Shown: positions 12,310-25,744 of the stretch, in pieces | Position numbering within the stretch: the first letter of the stretch is position 1 | Layout: every line of letters starts with the position of its first letter | NCBI GenBank assembly: GCA_036023115.1 | Contig: JAYKKT010000091.1 | Span: forward strand, 33,566,001-33,630,000 | DNA: 64,000 nucleotides | DNA from: Brasenia schreberi | Lineage: Eukaryota > Streptophyta > Magnoliopsida > Nymphaeales > Cabombaceae | Direction: 5' to 3' | Notes under the pieces: generated by a model | Told to the model about the DNA's origin: nothing | Seen by the model: the letters and a program-made list of their open reading frames with translations, nothing else | Databases searched by the model: none | Translations under genes and position numbers: made by a program

Positions 12310-13628
12310 TTATATGTCCTCTGACGTAACTAAATGATCAAACTTACATTCCATATATTCTGTCTTTGTTCTACTAAGTCGGAGGCCTTTGCTTTCTAAT
12401 GTTTCTCTCCATAGTTCCAATTTTCTATTAACTTTTTGCTTAGACTCCTCCACTAATACAATGTCATCTGCAAATAACATACACCAAGGTACTTCATCTT
12501 GAATATGTTTTGTTAACTCATCCATCACCATTATAAATAAGTATGGGCTTAAAGTTGATCCTTCATGTAACCCAATATTAACTTCAAAGAAGTCTGTCGT
12601 TCCTTCATGAGTCCTCACACATGTTTTTGCACCATCATACATGTCTCTTATAAGGTTAATATATGTCAATGGGATACCTCTTTTTTCCAAAGTTCTTCAA
12701 AGAACCTCCCTCGGTACCCTATCATAAGCTTTTTCTAGATCAATAAATATCATGTGAAGGTCTTTCTTTTTTGCTCTAAAATGTTCCATAAGACGTCTCA
12801 AAAGGTGAATCGTTACAATAGTAGATCTGCCTGGCATGAACCCAAATTGGTTCTCTGTTGTACTTGATACTTGTCTTAACCTACGTTCGATAATTCTTTC
12901 CCATAATTTCATAGTATGACTCATTAACTTGATACCTCGATAATTCACACAATTTTGAATGTCTCCCTTGTTCTTATATATGGGTATAAGTGTCTCCATT
13001 CCTCAGGCATCTTTTGGTTTTTCCATATTTCATTAAATAGTCTTATGAGCCAAGTGATTCCTATTTCTCCTAGTATTTTCTAAACTTCTATAGGAATATT
13101 ATCTTGTCCTACCGATTTACCACCCTTCATATGTTTAAGAGCCTCTTTGACTTCATTCTTTTGAATACGTCGGTAGAAATTGTGGTTTATATACTTTTCT
13201 GAGTTGGCTAAATCTCCTAAACTAACATCTTTATTTTCATTAAAAAGATTACAAAAATAGTTTTTCCATCTATTTCTTATATCATCATTTGCCACTAGAA
13301 TTTTTTCATCCTCGCCTTTTATGCATCTAACATAATTAAGATCTTTAGTTTTCTTATCTCTAGTCCTAACTATCCTAAAAATATCTCTTTCGCCCTCTTT
13401 TGAGTTGAGTTTTTTATATAAGTACTCCTAAATCTTAGCTTTTGCTTCACTAACGGCCTTTTTTGCTTCCTTTTTTACTTTCTTATAAGCTTCTAAAGTT
13501 TCACTAGTTTTCTTAGCATAATGTAATTTGTAACATGCCCTCTTTGCCTTGATTTTATTTTGTACTACTTCACTCCACCACCAAACTTCTTTTTGTGCCG
13601 GTACACCTCCCTTAGATACCCCTAACAC
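12310..13628 (-). pseudogene. reverse transcriptase domain of the 11668-14922 LINE
   Basis: The sequence lies in three open pieces (13428-13628, 13080-13295, 12310-12999) that read as one protein once the frame breaks are ignored. Motifs visible on the minus strand: [47 protein letters not shown] (motif A with the catalytic Asp), GLHEGSTLSPYLF (motif B, family GLHQGS) and CMLFADDIVLVEES (motif C, FADD intact). This is the RTE-type RT. Frameshifts near 13000-13080, 13300-13430 and 12690 break it. Confidence 0.88.
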
Positions 13629-13858
13629 ATCTTTCGCAGTTTCCTAATATGTATAGCCATATTGTTCCATATATCACAGGGTGTGCTAACATAATTCCAA
13701 ACATCTCCTTGCAAGACTTTCTGTTTAAATATATCTTCTTTTGAGGTTCCACCATTTAGTCTGAATAGCTCGATGCACTCTTTTCTTCTTTGTCCACTTT
13801 TTTATTTGTAAATCCATAACTAAAAGTCGATGTTGGGTGGTTAAGCTTTCTCCTTGAA

Positions 13859-14809
13859 TTACCTTACAATCTTTACAACAAGCTCTATCTTTTTTCTACA
13901 AATAAAGTAATCAATTTGTGTTTGTGATAAGCCACTCTTATAAGTAATTAAATGTTCATCTCGTTTTTTAAAGATTGTATTGACTATAAAGAGATCAAAT
14001 GCCATGGCAAAATTTAAAATCTCCCTACCTTCCTCATTTATATCCCCAAAACCAAAGTTTCCATGAATCCCTTGATATCCTAATGCCTCTTTACCGACAT
14101 GTCCATTTAAATCTCCTCCTAAACAAATCATCTCCCTTTGTGGAATCTTTTGAAACACCTTATCTAACTCTTCCCAAAAAACTGTCTTTATACTATCTTC
14201 TAGTCCTACTTGGGGTGTGTAACAACAAACTATATTCAAAACCTCTAGTCCTAACACTAATTTCAACGTTATGATTCGGTCACCATATCGTTGTATGTCT
14301 ACTACACTCTCCTTTAAATCTTTATTTATGATAATACCAACTCCGTTTCGAGCCTTTTCTTTACCTGAGTACCATAATTTAAAACCTGTATCCTCTATCT
14401 CCTTTGCTTTTTCTCCAACCCATTTTGTCTCTTATAAACATAGAATATGAATCTTTCTCTGAATCATAGTATCTACCACCTCCATTAGCTTACCGGATAA
14501 TGTTCCGATATTCCAAGAACCAATACGAATCTTATTATCTAGGACTAGCTTCCTTACCCCCCGCATCCGTCCATAATCAAAATGCGAAGACCCTCTCTGA
14601 AAATTTTTCACTACATTCGGGCGGCAATGTAGCAGGACAAACTTCTTTACCCACACCCGTCCATGATGTGGGAACCCTCTCTGCAATTGATTCACTACAT
14701 TTGGGCGAAAATGTAGTGGCCCTTGCTTACTTCTTACTGCATTCGGGCTCTGCAGCACGTCGCTAGGTGGGGACGCCCCAAAGCAATGCTCATAATTTTT
14801 ATAATCCAT
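13859..14809 (-). pseudogene. AP-type endonuclease domain of the 11668-14922 LINE
   Basis: The domain would nick target DNA to prime reverse transcription. On the minus strand it reads IRIGSWNIGTLSGKLMEV at the start, then ILCL, a TAA where the sister copy at 35990-38284 has CAA (family QETKW), then NGVGIIINKDL, GGDLNGHVG, and TYKSGLSQTQIDYF. These match the exonuclease-endonuclease-phosphatase fold motifs, including the conserved Asn, Asp and the final (S/T)xxxxQIDY motif. The premature stop at the QETKW position (about 14430) and a frame change between 14284 and 14432 inactivate it. Confidence 0.85.
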
Positions 14810-14941
14810 GTTATAAAAATTCGACGAAGTTTTACGCTGGCTGTCGGAAGCCTAACACAATCCTCTTCCTTTATCCGGGCTTGGGACCGGCAATGCAAGG
14901 GTACATATGGACATTCCAACACCCGACCTTATCTTGTTTAT

Positions 14942-16404
14942 GTTTTAACAAAATTATACGTAGAGATATGGAACATATGGTCATTCCCATGTTTCTGGAA
15001 GTGCGATCAATGGATGATATGCTTCATGAAATTCATATATAAGAAAAAAAATCGCATATTACATCGTGGGATTGTCTTGATCTTGCACCAGACACAATCG
15101 GATCCTTCACTTCTGATCAGGCACTTTCAACTTTCAGAGGATCGCAAGATCATAAGATCTTAGCATCCAACTCAAGATCTTGGCAATCATGGCAATATCA
15201 TCTTCAACAATTTCAAGAATATCGAGCTGAGGACATGTTTATGGAAGCAATAATGTGAAGTAACATGGTCCCTGACAACTGAAAAGTTTCTCTTGGCCCT
15301 TTTAGGAGTTGCTGATTTATTTAAACCATGACCAGTAGATAATACCATTTTCAGTACTTCACTATGTCAGGAAATTTTATTCTACTTGGATGAATCTTCA
15401 AGAGCATTTATGAAATCAGCATCCAAAATTAAACAAAAGAAACTTCAACCTCCTTTTGAAATGACATTGCTAGTTCTACCTAATGGGGTCTCATACTTTT
15501 CAAACATAAAATTTACCTTAACTGTTGCTAGGATCGTCTTAGTCTTCCCTCTCTATTCTTGATAAATCCATTTGATTCTTTGCAATGAGAAAACATTCTT
15601 TAACAACAAACAGGGTTACAGGAGATAAGGACAAAGCTCAAAAAATGCTTACTAGTTACTATATATACACAGACACACGTTTTAGTTAGTCATTCGTGGT
15701 GATAGGTATTAGGTACTGAAATTATTAGAAAAGACAACTGCATATGGTGCCCCTATGGCACATAAAATTCTCTTTTCCAAGGTGAGATCATTTTTAAGTC
15801 TCCTCCCTTGCATTGCTTTTAAGAGGGAGGCTTTACAATAGAGATCCTGCAATGCCTTAAGAGGCCTTTTATGATTGGATATCATAAACGTAATCTTCCT
15901 AACAGAACCTACACGTTCTCCCATGCATGGTAAATTCATCTTAATCATGTATGTATCCATTAATAGGTCGCTTGATGATACTACTTAAGAAAAGTCGTAT
16001 TGACCTTTTGTTCTAGACCGTTTACGTGTACTGCATGGCCATCAGACTGAGACTGACCTGCGTAGTAATAGGATTCAGTTAAGACTGTTTTACTTAGAAA
16101 CATTAGCCATACTATGTCTTTGCAGTGTCAAATATGCAAATTTCTTTAAGGGGTGAATTACAAAGTGTTTCTGAATCGGTGCTAAGGGCTTAGTACTCAT
16201 CACACAAAAGCATTTGACACTTACGTGGTTGATGCAATGAATAATGAATTAACCTGTTGGTTGAAGATCCAGTGGAATATAGTTTCCATTTTGCACGATC
16301 TACTTAATTTTAGTGATCACCTCAAATACATTACTCCAGAAAAAATCATTTTCAAGAATCAAATTTAGAGATACCATCAAAATTTGAAGCCAGCAACAAG
16401 ACAA
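14942..16404. other. intergenic, no recognised gene
   Basis: AT-rich sequence without recognisable domains or repeats. The minus-strand frame at 15709-15960 has no family resemblance that I can name. Confidence 0.45.
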
Positions 16405-16622
16405 CAACAACAAAGCCTTTTCCCATACTAGATGGGGTCAGCTACCTGGATTCTTTGTTTTCATACTAACACTTAACTCAACATAAGCTAAATCATTCTT
16501 TATTGTTTCCTTCTAACACTTATGTGGCCTTCTTCTTCAACATTTTAACCATCTAGTTTCTCATGCCTTTTTATGGAAGCTTCTTTTGGTCGCCTTTCCA
16601 CGTGTCCAAACCATCTCAGAAG
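16405..16622 (-). mobile_element. RTE LINE 3'-end fragment
   Basis: The plus strand starts with acaacaacaacaaagcc and cccatactagatggggtc, the complement of the family 3' end, and runs back through the C-terminal domain to about the RWFGH region (ccaaaccatctcagaag at 16608-16622). It is strongly decayed and 5'-truncated. No target-site duplication was found. Confidence 0.8.
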
Positions 16623-17124
16623 TTGGTAGGATACTAAGATGAAATTGAAAACCATCACAACAGCTCCACATGAACGTACTTGAAGGAGGTGAACATGTTT
16701 GTAACAATTAAGAATCCCGTGACTCTCATGTTGGTAATTACATTACTTAGAAATTTGAAACTAAATAGCCAACAGAAGATCTTTTGCTGAAAAACAGAAA
16801 TGTAATCCGTGGTAAGAAACTAAGATGATTCAGTTCTATGTGTTTGCTTGTTTATAGTGAAAATATGACGGGCAGGGAGCATTTCATCATGACATGCTCT
16901 AAGCAAATTACTTAACATAAAGTGAGATGCATTAAGCATCTTTAATAAGCTACCTCAGAAGTTGCAAAGAATCAAGTTGAACGACATGCTTCGGATAAAT
17001 AAACACAAAATCAAAGAAAATGGAAAACAAAACATAGAGCTTCATTGTATAACGTGATTGTAGGGGATTCAAAATGCAAATCTAACATCTCAAATTGATG
17101 AGACGTCAAATAAAGACATTTAAC

Positions 17125-18099
17125 CTATGTCACACGTACACCTCTAAGAGGTGAAGTGTCAGCACCGACATTGTGTTGGTGCGGTACCAACACCGTGTCC
17201 TGCAGCTTCGACACAGTCAACATGTCGAAGACACTTTTTGGGTGTGGTCAAAGTGTCGAAGGCCAGAACCGTTCGTTTTTGTGTTTGTGCAAATTAGGTT
17301 AAACACAACTCATAAGTCCGCGAGTGTCATTCCATCCCACAGCAACGCAGCTCCTTCGAGTCTTTGACTACCTCTTGCGAGCCTGGCATCAATTCGACAA
17401 CTCAAGGTCAATTTCCTCCGAGTCTTCGACTACCTCCTATGCCTTTCGCTTCTGATGACTGGTAAGTTTCTTCGACGTTTCTCTCTTCGATTAACTTGCT
17501 TGGAGAGGTGAAGATGGTGGGGAGGTTTGCTCCAGTTCTTTCAAAGGTATTTGCTAAAAGTTATAGGTTGACATTCCTGATACGAAGAAAGCAATAGGTT
17601 ATTGTATCACTTTTTTATGACACGATCAAACGTAAATTTCTCATGAAAAGAACGTTTTACACATTTTGCCTAAGGGAGGCATGCTCAAATACTCTCTTCA
17701 GATTTCCCATCTCACTCAGGAACTCCACGAGAAGAATAAAATTGCCGAAACTCGACATGAATTACATAACTTTAAAGAATTGAATATGTAAAGATGCATA
17801 TGTTGGTGTCGACCAACAAAATGGTGTAGTCCCTTGATAGTGAAGATCTATGAATTCTCAGGTAAAGGTTCATTTTATTTATCAAACATTAATATTTAAT
17901 TTCTTTTTTATCTTGACTTATGTTTACAATTATGATAAAATTAGTAGTTGTTTACTTGTTTTGCATTATATTGTGTTTGAATATTATAAATATAATATTA
18001 TATACCTTATATGTGTCTCCACACCCAATATTTTTGAAAATTGTCGTATTCCGCACCTACACCCATACCCATGTTTGCACCAGCAACCGTGTGACATAG
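17125..18099. mobile_element. 975-bp non-autonomous DNA transposon with perfect 12-bp TIRs and 8-bp TSD
   Basis: The ends are CTATGTCACACG at 17125-17136 and its exact reverse complement at 18088-18099. The 8-mer catttaac flanks both sides (17117-17124 and 18100-18107). An 8-bp duplication is characteristic of the hAT superfamily. No transposase frame is visible inside. Subterminal sequence is rich in gtgtcg, gtgcgg and gtgtcgaag words; similar words at 19195-19260 and 8090-8140 suggest related fragments. It lies directly 3' of the last recognisable PP1 exon. Confidence 0.85.
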
Positions 18100-18193
18100 C
18101 ATTTAACGTTAGAAAATAGGCAGTTGCCACCTTTAAAGCAATCATAGCACTAGCCTGATAACTGCATATCCATGCAAACAATGTCAAGTGTAC

Positions 18194-18388
18194 CTTTACC
18201 CCAGTTGAATTTCCAAAAGGGTACTTTATTTTCTTTTCAGCAGGCTTCAGAATCTGGAAAGAGCACATAAGAGTTTCATCCACGCTCATCATAGCACCAG
18301 CATTATCAAATTCACCACAATAATTTGGTGCCGAGAATACTGTTACAAGCTGTCTGTCAGCAAAAAATTCATATCCATCCTCCACAAC
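18194..18388 (-). CDS. PP1 exon 3
   Basis: After an AG acceptor at 18390-18389 the frame reads [52 protein letters not shown]. This is the C-terminal part of the PP1 fold. A possible GT donor follows at 18193-18192. Without splicing the frame runs on as non-homologous sequence to a stop at 17984, inside the TIR element. Confidence 0.8.
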
Positions 18389-18463
18389 CTGCAGAATGTA
18401 AAACTTATATTTTCAGACAAACGTTTCCAGGTGATTTAAAGAAAACTAAGTGATAGATATAAC

Positions 18464-19019
<556 letters not shown>

Positions 19020-20345
19020 TATTATACGTAATTGATAATATCTCATAAAATTATTGGCTATTAGAAAATCCCAATATGTTAATCTTAATCCAGGTTGTTA
19101 TTTTTACACATAATCAATCAATATTTGTGAAATTTCTTAGTGATATAGCACAAAAAAAGGTTTAGGATAAGCAGTGGTGAGTCAGACACAGAAAAGTGCA
19201 GGTGTCAAGTGTCAGAGTGTCGGACATGGGTGCGGCACCTTGGTAGAAGTGTCTATGTAACATAGGTTAAAAATTTGCAAATGTTTTCACATGACTGAAA
19301 GTGTGCGTGAATAACATGAAGATAGAAAACCAAACACAACCAAGCAGCAGTTGTTAATATATGCTTAAGTAGATGGTACCAAACTGCCTTTCTGAAAGAC
19401 AACTGACACCATATTTTACCATCTTTTGAAACCATGTTTCACTTTGTCATTACCAATGCTGATTTATTCCATAATAATATTTTCTCACTATTATAGCTTC
19501 TTCCATTTGCATCAAGCATCAACACCAATCACCAAAGGGCCAGGACAACATTAAAGAATGATTTCATGAAATTGATTGGCATAATTTTGTCTGTCAGATT
19601 AAAAAATAATGTTAGTTGACAACTTTACATCTATTTAGCAGTAGTGGTACATGCACTCTACCAATAGTCATTGATCGTGCTAAGCTTGATGCAGGTGCTA
19701 ATAGTCGTCATGAATACACAGGCATGGAAATACAGCAAAAGAAGGATCTCCGGTGCACATTATTATGTACCGGGATTGCCATTGGATTGATCAGAGGTGT
19801 ATCCTATTCCTCTCCCCTTATATAGGCTACCATGTTATCACATTTTCTCTTTTTGAATTTGATGTCACATGTTGGTTTAATGTTTCAAAACTGTTTTAAA
19901 GTCTTGACTCTCCTATTACTATAAACTCCAAAATGTAACTTTTAGCTTCACGACGTAAATATATGTATGCAAGTCCATGTGAGTGGACCAGTCTAGCATG
20001 TGATACAACAGGCCTAGCCATTGCACTAGTCACAAACCTTCAAATAACAAGCATTGTAAACGGTAAAGCAGAATCAAACAATGCAGCCTTCAAATGGAAC
20101 AGCTAAACATAGCAAAACCATAATAACATACAACAAAACATATACCACCACCAACCTATCTCATAACCTGAATAAAGGCAGTGACCTGCATTGCGTGTAG
20201 ACGGGTACTGTACCTGTACCCCTCTAATAAAGCATTTTAAGAGGTATGCCACCATATAAGAATATTATATATAAAAAGAAATTGAATCTACAAAATTAAA
20301 CATGACAAAATAATATAAAAAATTTATTTGAAACATACAAATCTT

Positions 20346-23300
20346 TTAACATAGCAAATAGTATCGTGCATGTATCATGCAATACGACACCATATCGCAC
20401 GATACGATCAGGGATGGTCCCTGGCCAAACAGAAACCCGCATTTTTTAGGATTTATAGCGTCTACCACAACTCCCCAATGCTCCTCAAAGCTCCATCTGG
20501 TGGCTCTCCCCCTCCTTGGTGTTAAGACTCGAAAAAAAGTGGTATATGACATTCGTGCAAGGCTCCCAATTCGGATTGTGGTATAATTTTTATGTTTTTC
20601 GAAAAAAAATTCTTTGTATTTGTTATTTTTTTGTGTTATTTGCATTTTTTCTTTTTTTAAATGACAAAATATGAAGTTATGAAGTGCATGAATATGATTT
20701 TTATTGCATTCGTCAAGTGAGAGACACTTTATTTGAGTGTAACGTGAAGCTTGGGAATTTATGAAGTGCTTTTATTTTCAGTTTTTTTATTGAATTAAAG
20801 TGCTCATTGAGATGCATAAAGGGGTGTTAGAGATTCCCAATCTTGGTTTGATGATCCAGCATGACAGTGGGGTAACGGTTGAGGGAAACAAATTGAAGAT
20901 CAAATGTTTGTTCTTTTAGAAGATGGTTAGTGGTGGAATTTCATGATTGAAATACCACCTTGCAAAGACTAGGAAAGAAGTTGATCCTAGCACAGGTACA
21001 GTTAGAAAATTGCCAAAAGTCATTAAATGACAATGTCGGCAGATGATTCAGAGCATACATGAGAGGAGACAACAGAAGGATGATTTAGAAATATTTGAGG
21101 AAGAGGATGATGATGTTATTGGATTGGGTGATAGTATTCCTTCAAATGGTAGAAGGAAGGTTGGTAGTAGTAGTTCTCGACCATCGACCAGGAGAAAAAT
21201 GATTGTTGAAGATTTTGTAAGTGAAAGTGGTAGAAGATGAAGGAATAAAAGAAGAGCTTCTTTTGGCATATAATCATTTTTCCCTTCGAGCACTACACAT
21301 GGTGCTTAACCTGTAATTTGTAGTGCTATGGCTTCAGAATAGTTGCAAGAGCAAGCAGACCTTCCAGTGGGCAGATGGCTTTATGATGCATGCATTCTAT
21401 TAATGCAACAAACAATTTTTATTTTCAAGTAATGGCAGATGCAATTATTAATATTGGTCCAGGATATAAGATGCCCTCTTATCAAAAGTTGAGAAGAAAG
21501 CTATTAGATAAGATTGTGCTTGAAGTGAAATAATATTATTCGACTTTGAGAGAGTCATGGAAGGAAACATGATGCATTATCATGGCAGACAGATAGAAAA
21601 ATAGGCGAGGAAGGACTTTATTAAACTTTCTTATCTACTGTCTTAAATGACTTATTTTTTTGAGATCTCTAGATATATCAAAGGAGAGGCATACTGTAGA
21701 GATCCTAAGATAAGAGTTTGATAAGGTGATATCCGAGATTGAGCTAGAGAATGAAGTCCAATTCAATAGAGATAATATAGCTAACTATAAACCAGCTGGG
21801 AAGGAGTTAGTAGATACTTATGAGACTTTCTATTGGACACCATGTGCAACCCATTGTTTAGATCTCATCCTTCAGGATATTGGTGAGATTGATGAGATAA
21901 AGGCAACAACTGAGTGTTGCCAAAATATCATCAAATTTATCTACAAATCATGCATTTGTATTATGTATGATGAGGAGATATCCTGATGGTGCTGAGCTCC
22001 TTCGTACAACTGCAACTTGGTTTACAACTAATTTCTTATTTGTACATAGCAGTGTGAGACAAAAGCAAACCTTGAAGAGAATGTTCTTCTTAGATGAGTA
22101 GCAATAATTTGTAGAGTTACCTTAAAATAAAAGAAACAAAAAGTTAATGATATTTCAGAGGCAGTCTTCAGGAGCACATTTTGGAATGTATGTGTAACAC
22201 TATTGAGGATTACATGTCCTTTAGTGAAGGTTTTGAGATTGGCTGATAATGAAGAGAAACATCTCTGAGCTATCTTTATGAAGTCATGGATAGGGCAAAA
22301 GAAGCCATTAGAAGTAATTTTAATGAAAGAAAGAGGGATTATATGTCCGTGTGAAATATTATAAATAATAGATAGAACAAACAATTGCATCAGCCTATTC
22401 ATGCAACAACATATTACCTAAACCCAACATTCAAGTACTTAGCAAGCTTTAAAATAGACAGTGAGGTTAATCGAGGCATCATTGATTGGATAAACATTTA
22501 GTTCTTGATGAGAGTATCGAGAGATGAAGATCTATGATAATACCCTTCACTTGATGGGTTTACCTGTAGCAATCTGCAACCGCATTAATATGTGCCGAAG
22601 TAAACTGTTTATCTTTGTATTTAAGTTTCTTAAATCTTATATTTATTGTGGATTAAGTCCTTGATATTTATCTTTTTTTAGAGATGTTTGGTGGAATAGG
22701 TTTGGAAGTGATTGCCCAAACCTTAGAGATTTTGCGGTAAGAGTTTTGAGCTAAGCCTATGGTGCAATGGGTTGTGAAAGGAATTGGAGTGTCTTTGAAT
22801 ACATCCACACAAAAAAGCATAATAGATTGGAACATAAGCGGCTCGATGACTTAGTTTTCATGTTACAACGGCTTCGACAAATGTAATCTTGTATTAGTTA
22901 CTACTTAAAGATTCAATTCAATATTTTGTTTGACTTCAATTTTTAATGTTATTTACTAATTACTTATCTTTCTTTCTTATAGGCAATTAAAAAAGTTCAA
23001 TAGAGAAGAAAACTAACTTGAAGATAACGAAGAAAATGCACTCCTAACTGAAGAAGACATTGCATGAATTAATTTAGAAGGAGCGCAACAACATCCTCAA
23101 GGAGATGAAGATTTTGATTTTGAAGCAGAAGGTGGTGAGGATCTTCAGTAAGGAGAAGATGAAGATTATTTAGTTGATAATCCCGATTACAATATGTAAA
23201 TGTATTTCATTTTTTGCTTCAAAATGTAATTTTTTTTCAATTGTTGAATGGTGAATGATGAATATGTAGTAAACTTTTGCATTATATGAATTCTTTGCAA

Positions 23301-23446
23301 TTATCAGATTTTTTCTTGTTTTCTCATATTTTTTGGATTTTTACTAATTTTTTAATATTAAATTACAATACACTACAATACGATACGTATCGTATCGTAT
23401 CGTGGACCAAAACAATACACGATATGATACACGTTGAACAACGCTG
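20346..23446 (+). mobile_element. hAT transposon relic with decayed transposase
   Basis: The plus strand holds pieces of a plant hAT transposase of the BED-finger/DUF659 type. A BED-like piece with VSGGIS and LKYHLAKTRKEVDP lies at about 20920-20990. An acidic linker is at 21043-21240. ADAIINIGPGYKMPSYQKLR is at about 21430-21500. FYWTPCATHCLDLILQDIGE is at about 21825-21890. The C-terminal dimerisation segment GCERNWSVFEYIHTKKHNRL is at about 22770-22835. Stops and frameshifts break it repeatedly. Both ends are rich in gatacgatacg/cgtatcgtatc words, and the right end finishes in a GTTGAACAACGCTG motif close to the ends of the 25231-25744 element. It lies in PP1 intron 1, opposite in strand. 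Confidence 0.8.
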
Positions 23447-23879
23447 GCATATAGTTCAATATCAAGGAATAACATTTTGGGCTTTTGCATAAGTCAACCT
23501 ATATGGATACGGGTAAGGGTGTTCTAGGAAAGGGTTAAACTCAACCAAACTAATTAAACCAAACTAAACATCAATATATATTGTATATTTAACCAGGTAG
23601 CTGCAAACTTATGTAGGTACATTCGGACCTAGATCTAGATGAACCAGAATGACCCTTTTTAAACCCACTTGTCAACATTTCAACAGATAATCCAAATCCT
23701 AACCCTTTTTGTTACTCCTTTTTCTCTTCTCTTGTTCCCTCTCCGTTTCCTCTTTTATGTGAAGTTTAAACCCTGAAAAACTCTCGGAATGCCGAGCTCT
23801 GCCAGAAAGCACCCTCAAGCTCTAACGCACATAGTTGGGTATGTTGTTGCTTTATACTGATTATTTGTTAAACAATAAA

Positions 23880-24090
23880 ATTGTCACATGTTAGCACGAT
23901 ATTGAAATATATATAATCTCCATATAGAACTAAACCAAACTGGAACTGATGGCTTGGTTTGGTTTAGTTCTAAGGTATTATAATAGTGATGTTTGGTCTT
24001 CAAAAACTGAGAACCAATTATATCGGTATTGTTCCAATTTGAGGCTAGAACCGAACCAGATGGAACCATGAGAACCCCTACATACAGGTG
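23880..24090. repeat. GGTT(C/T)GG-word dispersed repeat
   Basis: The stretch is dense in ggtttggttt, gaaccgaacc and ggaaccatg words on both strands and ends in gaacccctac. Similar stretches occur at 27780-28210, 29060-29260, 41730-42340, 45340-45570 and 54240-54745. Confidence 0.5.
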
Positions 24091-24830
24091 GACTCAACTC
24101 ATTCATAACAAAATTTTGAGAAAACTTGTACGTGTCAGCACTGATGCACGTACCCAGACATGCCCAAAGTTTGAAATCTTAAAATACCCCAATACATACC
24201 TAGGCGCACTGGTAGTGTGTCAAGTACATGCCCATACAACCTAGGAAGTGACCTACCCCAGATTAAGAAAACTAACAAGGACAGGGCTTCTATTAGAACT
24301 CGTCATTTAAGTTCTTTCTCAAGAAAAGAAACATATCATGTTTAAATCTTCAAACCAAAAGAAACTAGAAAATGTTTCTCATCAGCCATGGCTGCTTGCC
24401 ACCACACCTATTGGTTGAAAGATGACTAGAAGTCTTCATAAGAATAACTCCCTCGATGACCTTTTAGGTTCATCAGATAAGTGGTTGAAGAGGTTCACTA
24501 GCAAGAAACATAGACTGTGGAGGAAATAGTGAATGTCAAATCTGGTGTGGAGGAGAGGAAGGACGTCTTCAACAAAGAGAGAGGGAGCCATATAAGGCTA
24601 GTGTTCAGTTGGTTATTTAGAAAAGTTCAACGAGGAACAATATGTGGTGGGAAATGGAAGGAGAGTGTTGGCAAGATATTCGATGCGGGGATCACGTTTT
24701 GGAATTTTTGTTTCCTAACCTTTTTATGTTTCCTTAGGATAGAAAAGCTTCCATTGGAGACCATTTTTAGAGGAGGGAGGATGGTGTGAGATGAAATATT
24801 TAATTCATAAGGGATCCAGGATTGCAAGTT

Positions 24831-24940
24831 TGAAGTTAATTGCTATTTGCTAATATAGCACAAGATTGAGCTCTATGATGTCAAATAATCCATGTAGCTG
24901 GCCCAACTTAGTATGGGGAAAGGCTTGGTTGTTGTTGGCG
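24831..24940 (+). mobile_element. RTE LINE 3'-end fragment
   Basis: It resembles the last about 105 bases of the family: the ttaactgctaatatggcac region, then ccatgtagctggccc, agtatggggaaaggctt and a ttgttgttg tail ending at about 24938. Strongly diverged. Confidence 0.7.
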
Positions 24941-25230
24941 TAATGGTGGTGATACAGGAGTGCGGATAGAATCTTTCTCCATTTTCATTAAGGTGTTATA
25001 CGTGTCATGGTGAATGATGACAAAAGGGATAGTTTAAGTTGGAAAATCACTTTTAATTGGAGGACAATGGCCAGTGACACTAGCTACTTTATCCCATACA
25101 AGCTTCTTTGAAGATAAGGATACTATTCCAGGATTCTTTGGTTCGATGATTTCCATACAAGGGCTAATCCATTTCCTATGAGTAAACAAAAACTAACCTC
25201 AATGAATTTGTTATACTTTATGATTGAGAT

Positions 25231-25744
25231 CAGTGTTATGTTTATCGCCCTGTATCGTATCATATAATGTGATATACTATACAGTATACCGTGTATCTAT
25301 ATCTTGTCATACGGGCGATATGCCCTGTTCTTATAAAAATTCTGCTTGGAATGCGCAAGGAAAGGATTGATATGATCTTGTCCCTTTTGGCAAGAGAGGC
25401 GTTTTGCCTTGAAGGGTGACTTCCCCATAATATGAATAAGCAGTTTTCAAAGACAATTTCCTTCAACAACTTACCAATTATGATCACATCCATCTTTGGT
25501 AGGTTGCACAAGTGTCTATGCCTGAGTTTGGAAACTCCAAGGGCAACTCAAAACCTTCCCAACCGAGTTCCACCAATCCACGACTTAAAAAACTAGCCTA
25601 ATATATAATAGTTTTTATTTTTACTGGATTTTTTTTTGTTTTTCTTGATACTAAAATATTTAAAAAATTATGATACAATACGATAGATATACCTCTCTCA
25701 TAGAGAAAAACGATAAATGATACGATATAGTACAAACAACACTG
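25231..25744. mobile_element. 514-bp hAT-type MITE with 8-bp TSD
   Basis: The element starts CAGTGTTATGTTTA and ends with the complement of CAGTGTTGTTTGTA. The 8-mer attgagat lies exactly on each side (25223-25230 and 25745-25752). Subterminal tgtatcgtatc/gatacgatat words match the ends of the hAT relic at 20346-23446, its likely source family. No transposase is encoded. It lies in PP1 intron 1. Confidence 0.88.

Larger units (their letters stand above)
11668..14922 (-). mobile_element. full-length RTE-clade LINE retrotransposon with 19-bp TSD
   Basis: The 3255-bp element is read on the minus strand. The 19-bp sequence CCGACCTTATCTTGTTTAT lies perfectly at both ends (11649-11667 and 14923-14941), which fixes the limits. 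The 5' end shares the words cccttgcat, gtcccaagcccggataaagg with other copies in the window. Endonuclease, reverse transcriptase and a conserved C-terminal domain follow in order. The 3' end is a short ttg microsatellite (acaacaacaacaaca on the plus strand at 11668-11684), typical of the RTE clade, which uses short tandem tails rather than poly(A). Scattered stops and frameshifts show it is no longer autonomous, although the perfect duplication suggests modest age. Confidence 0.93.
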
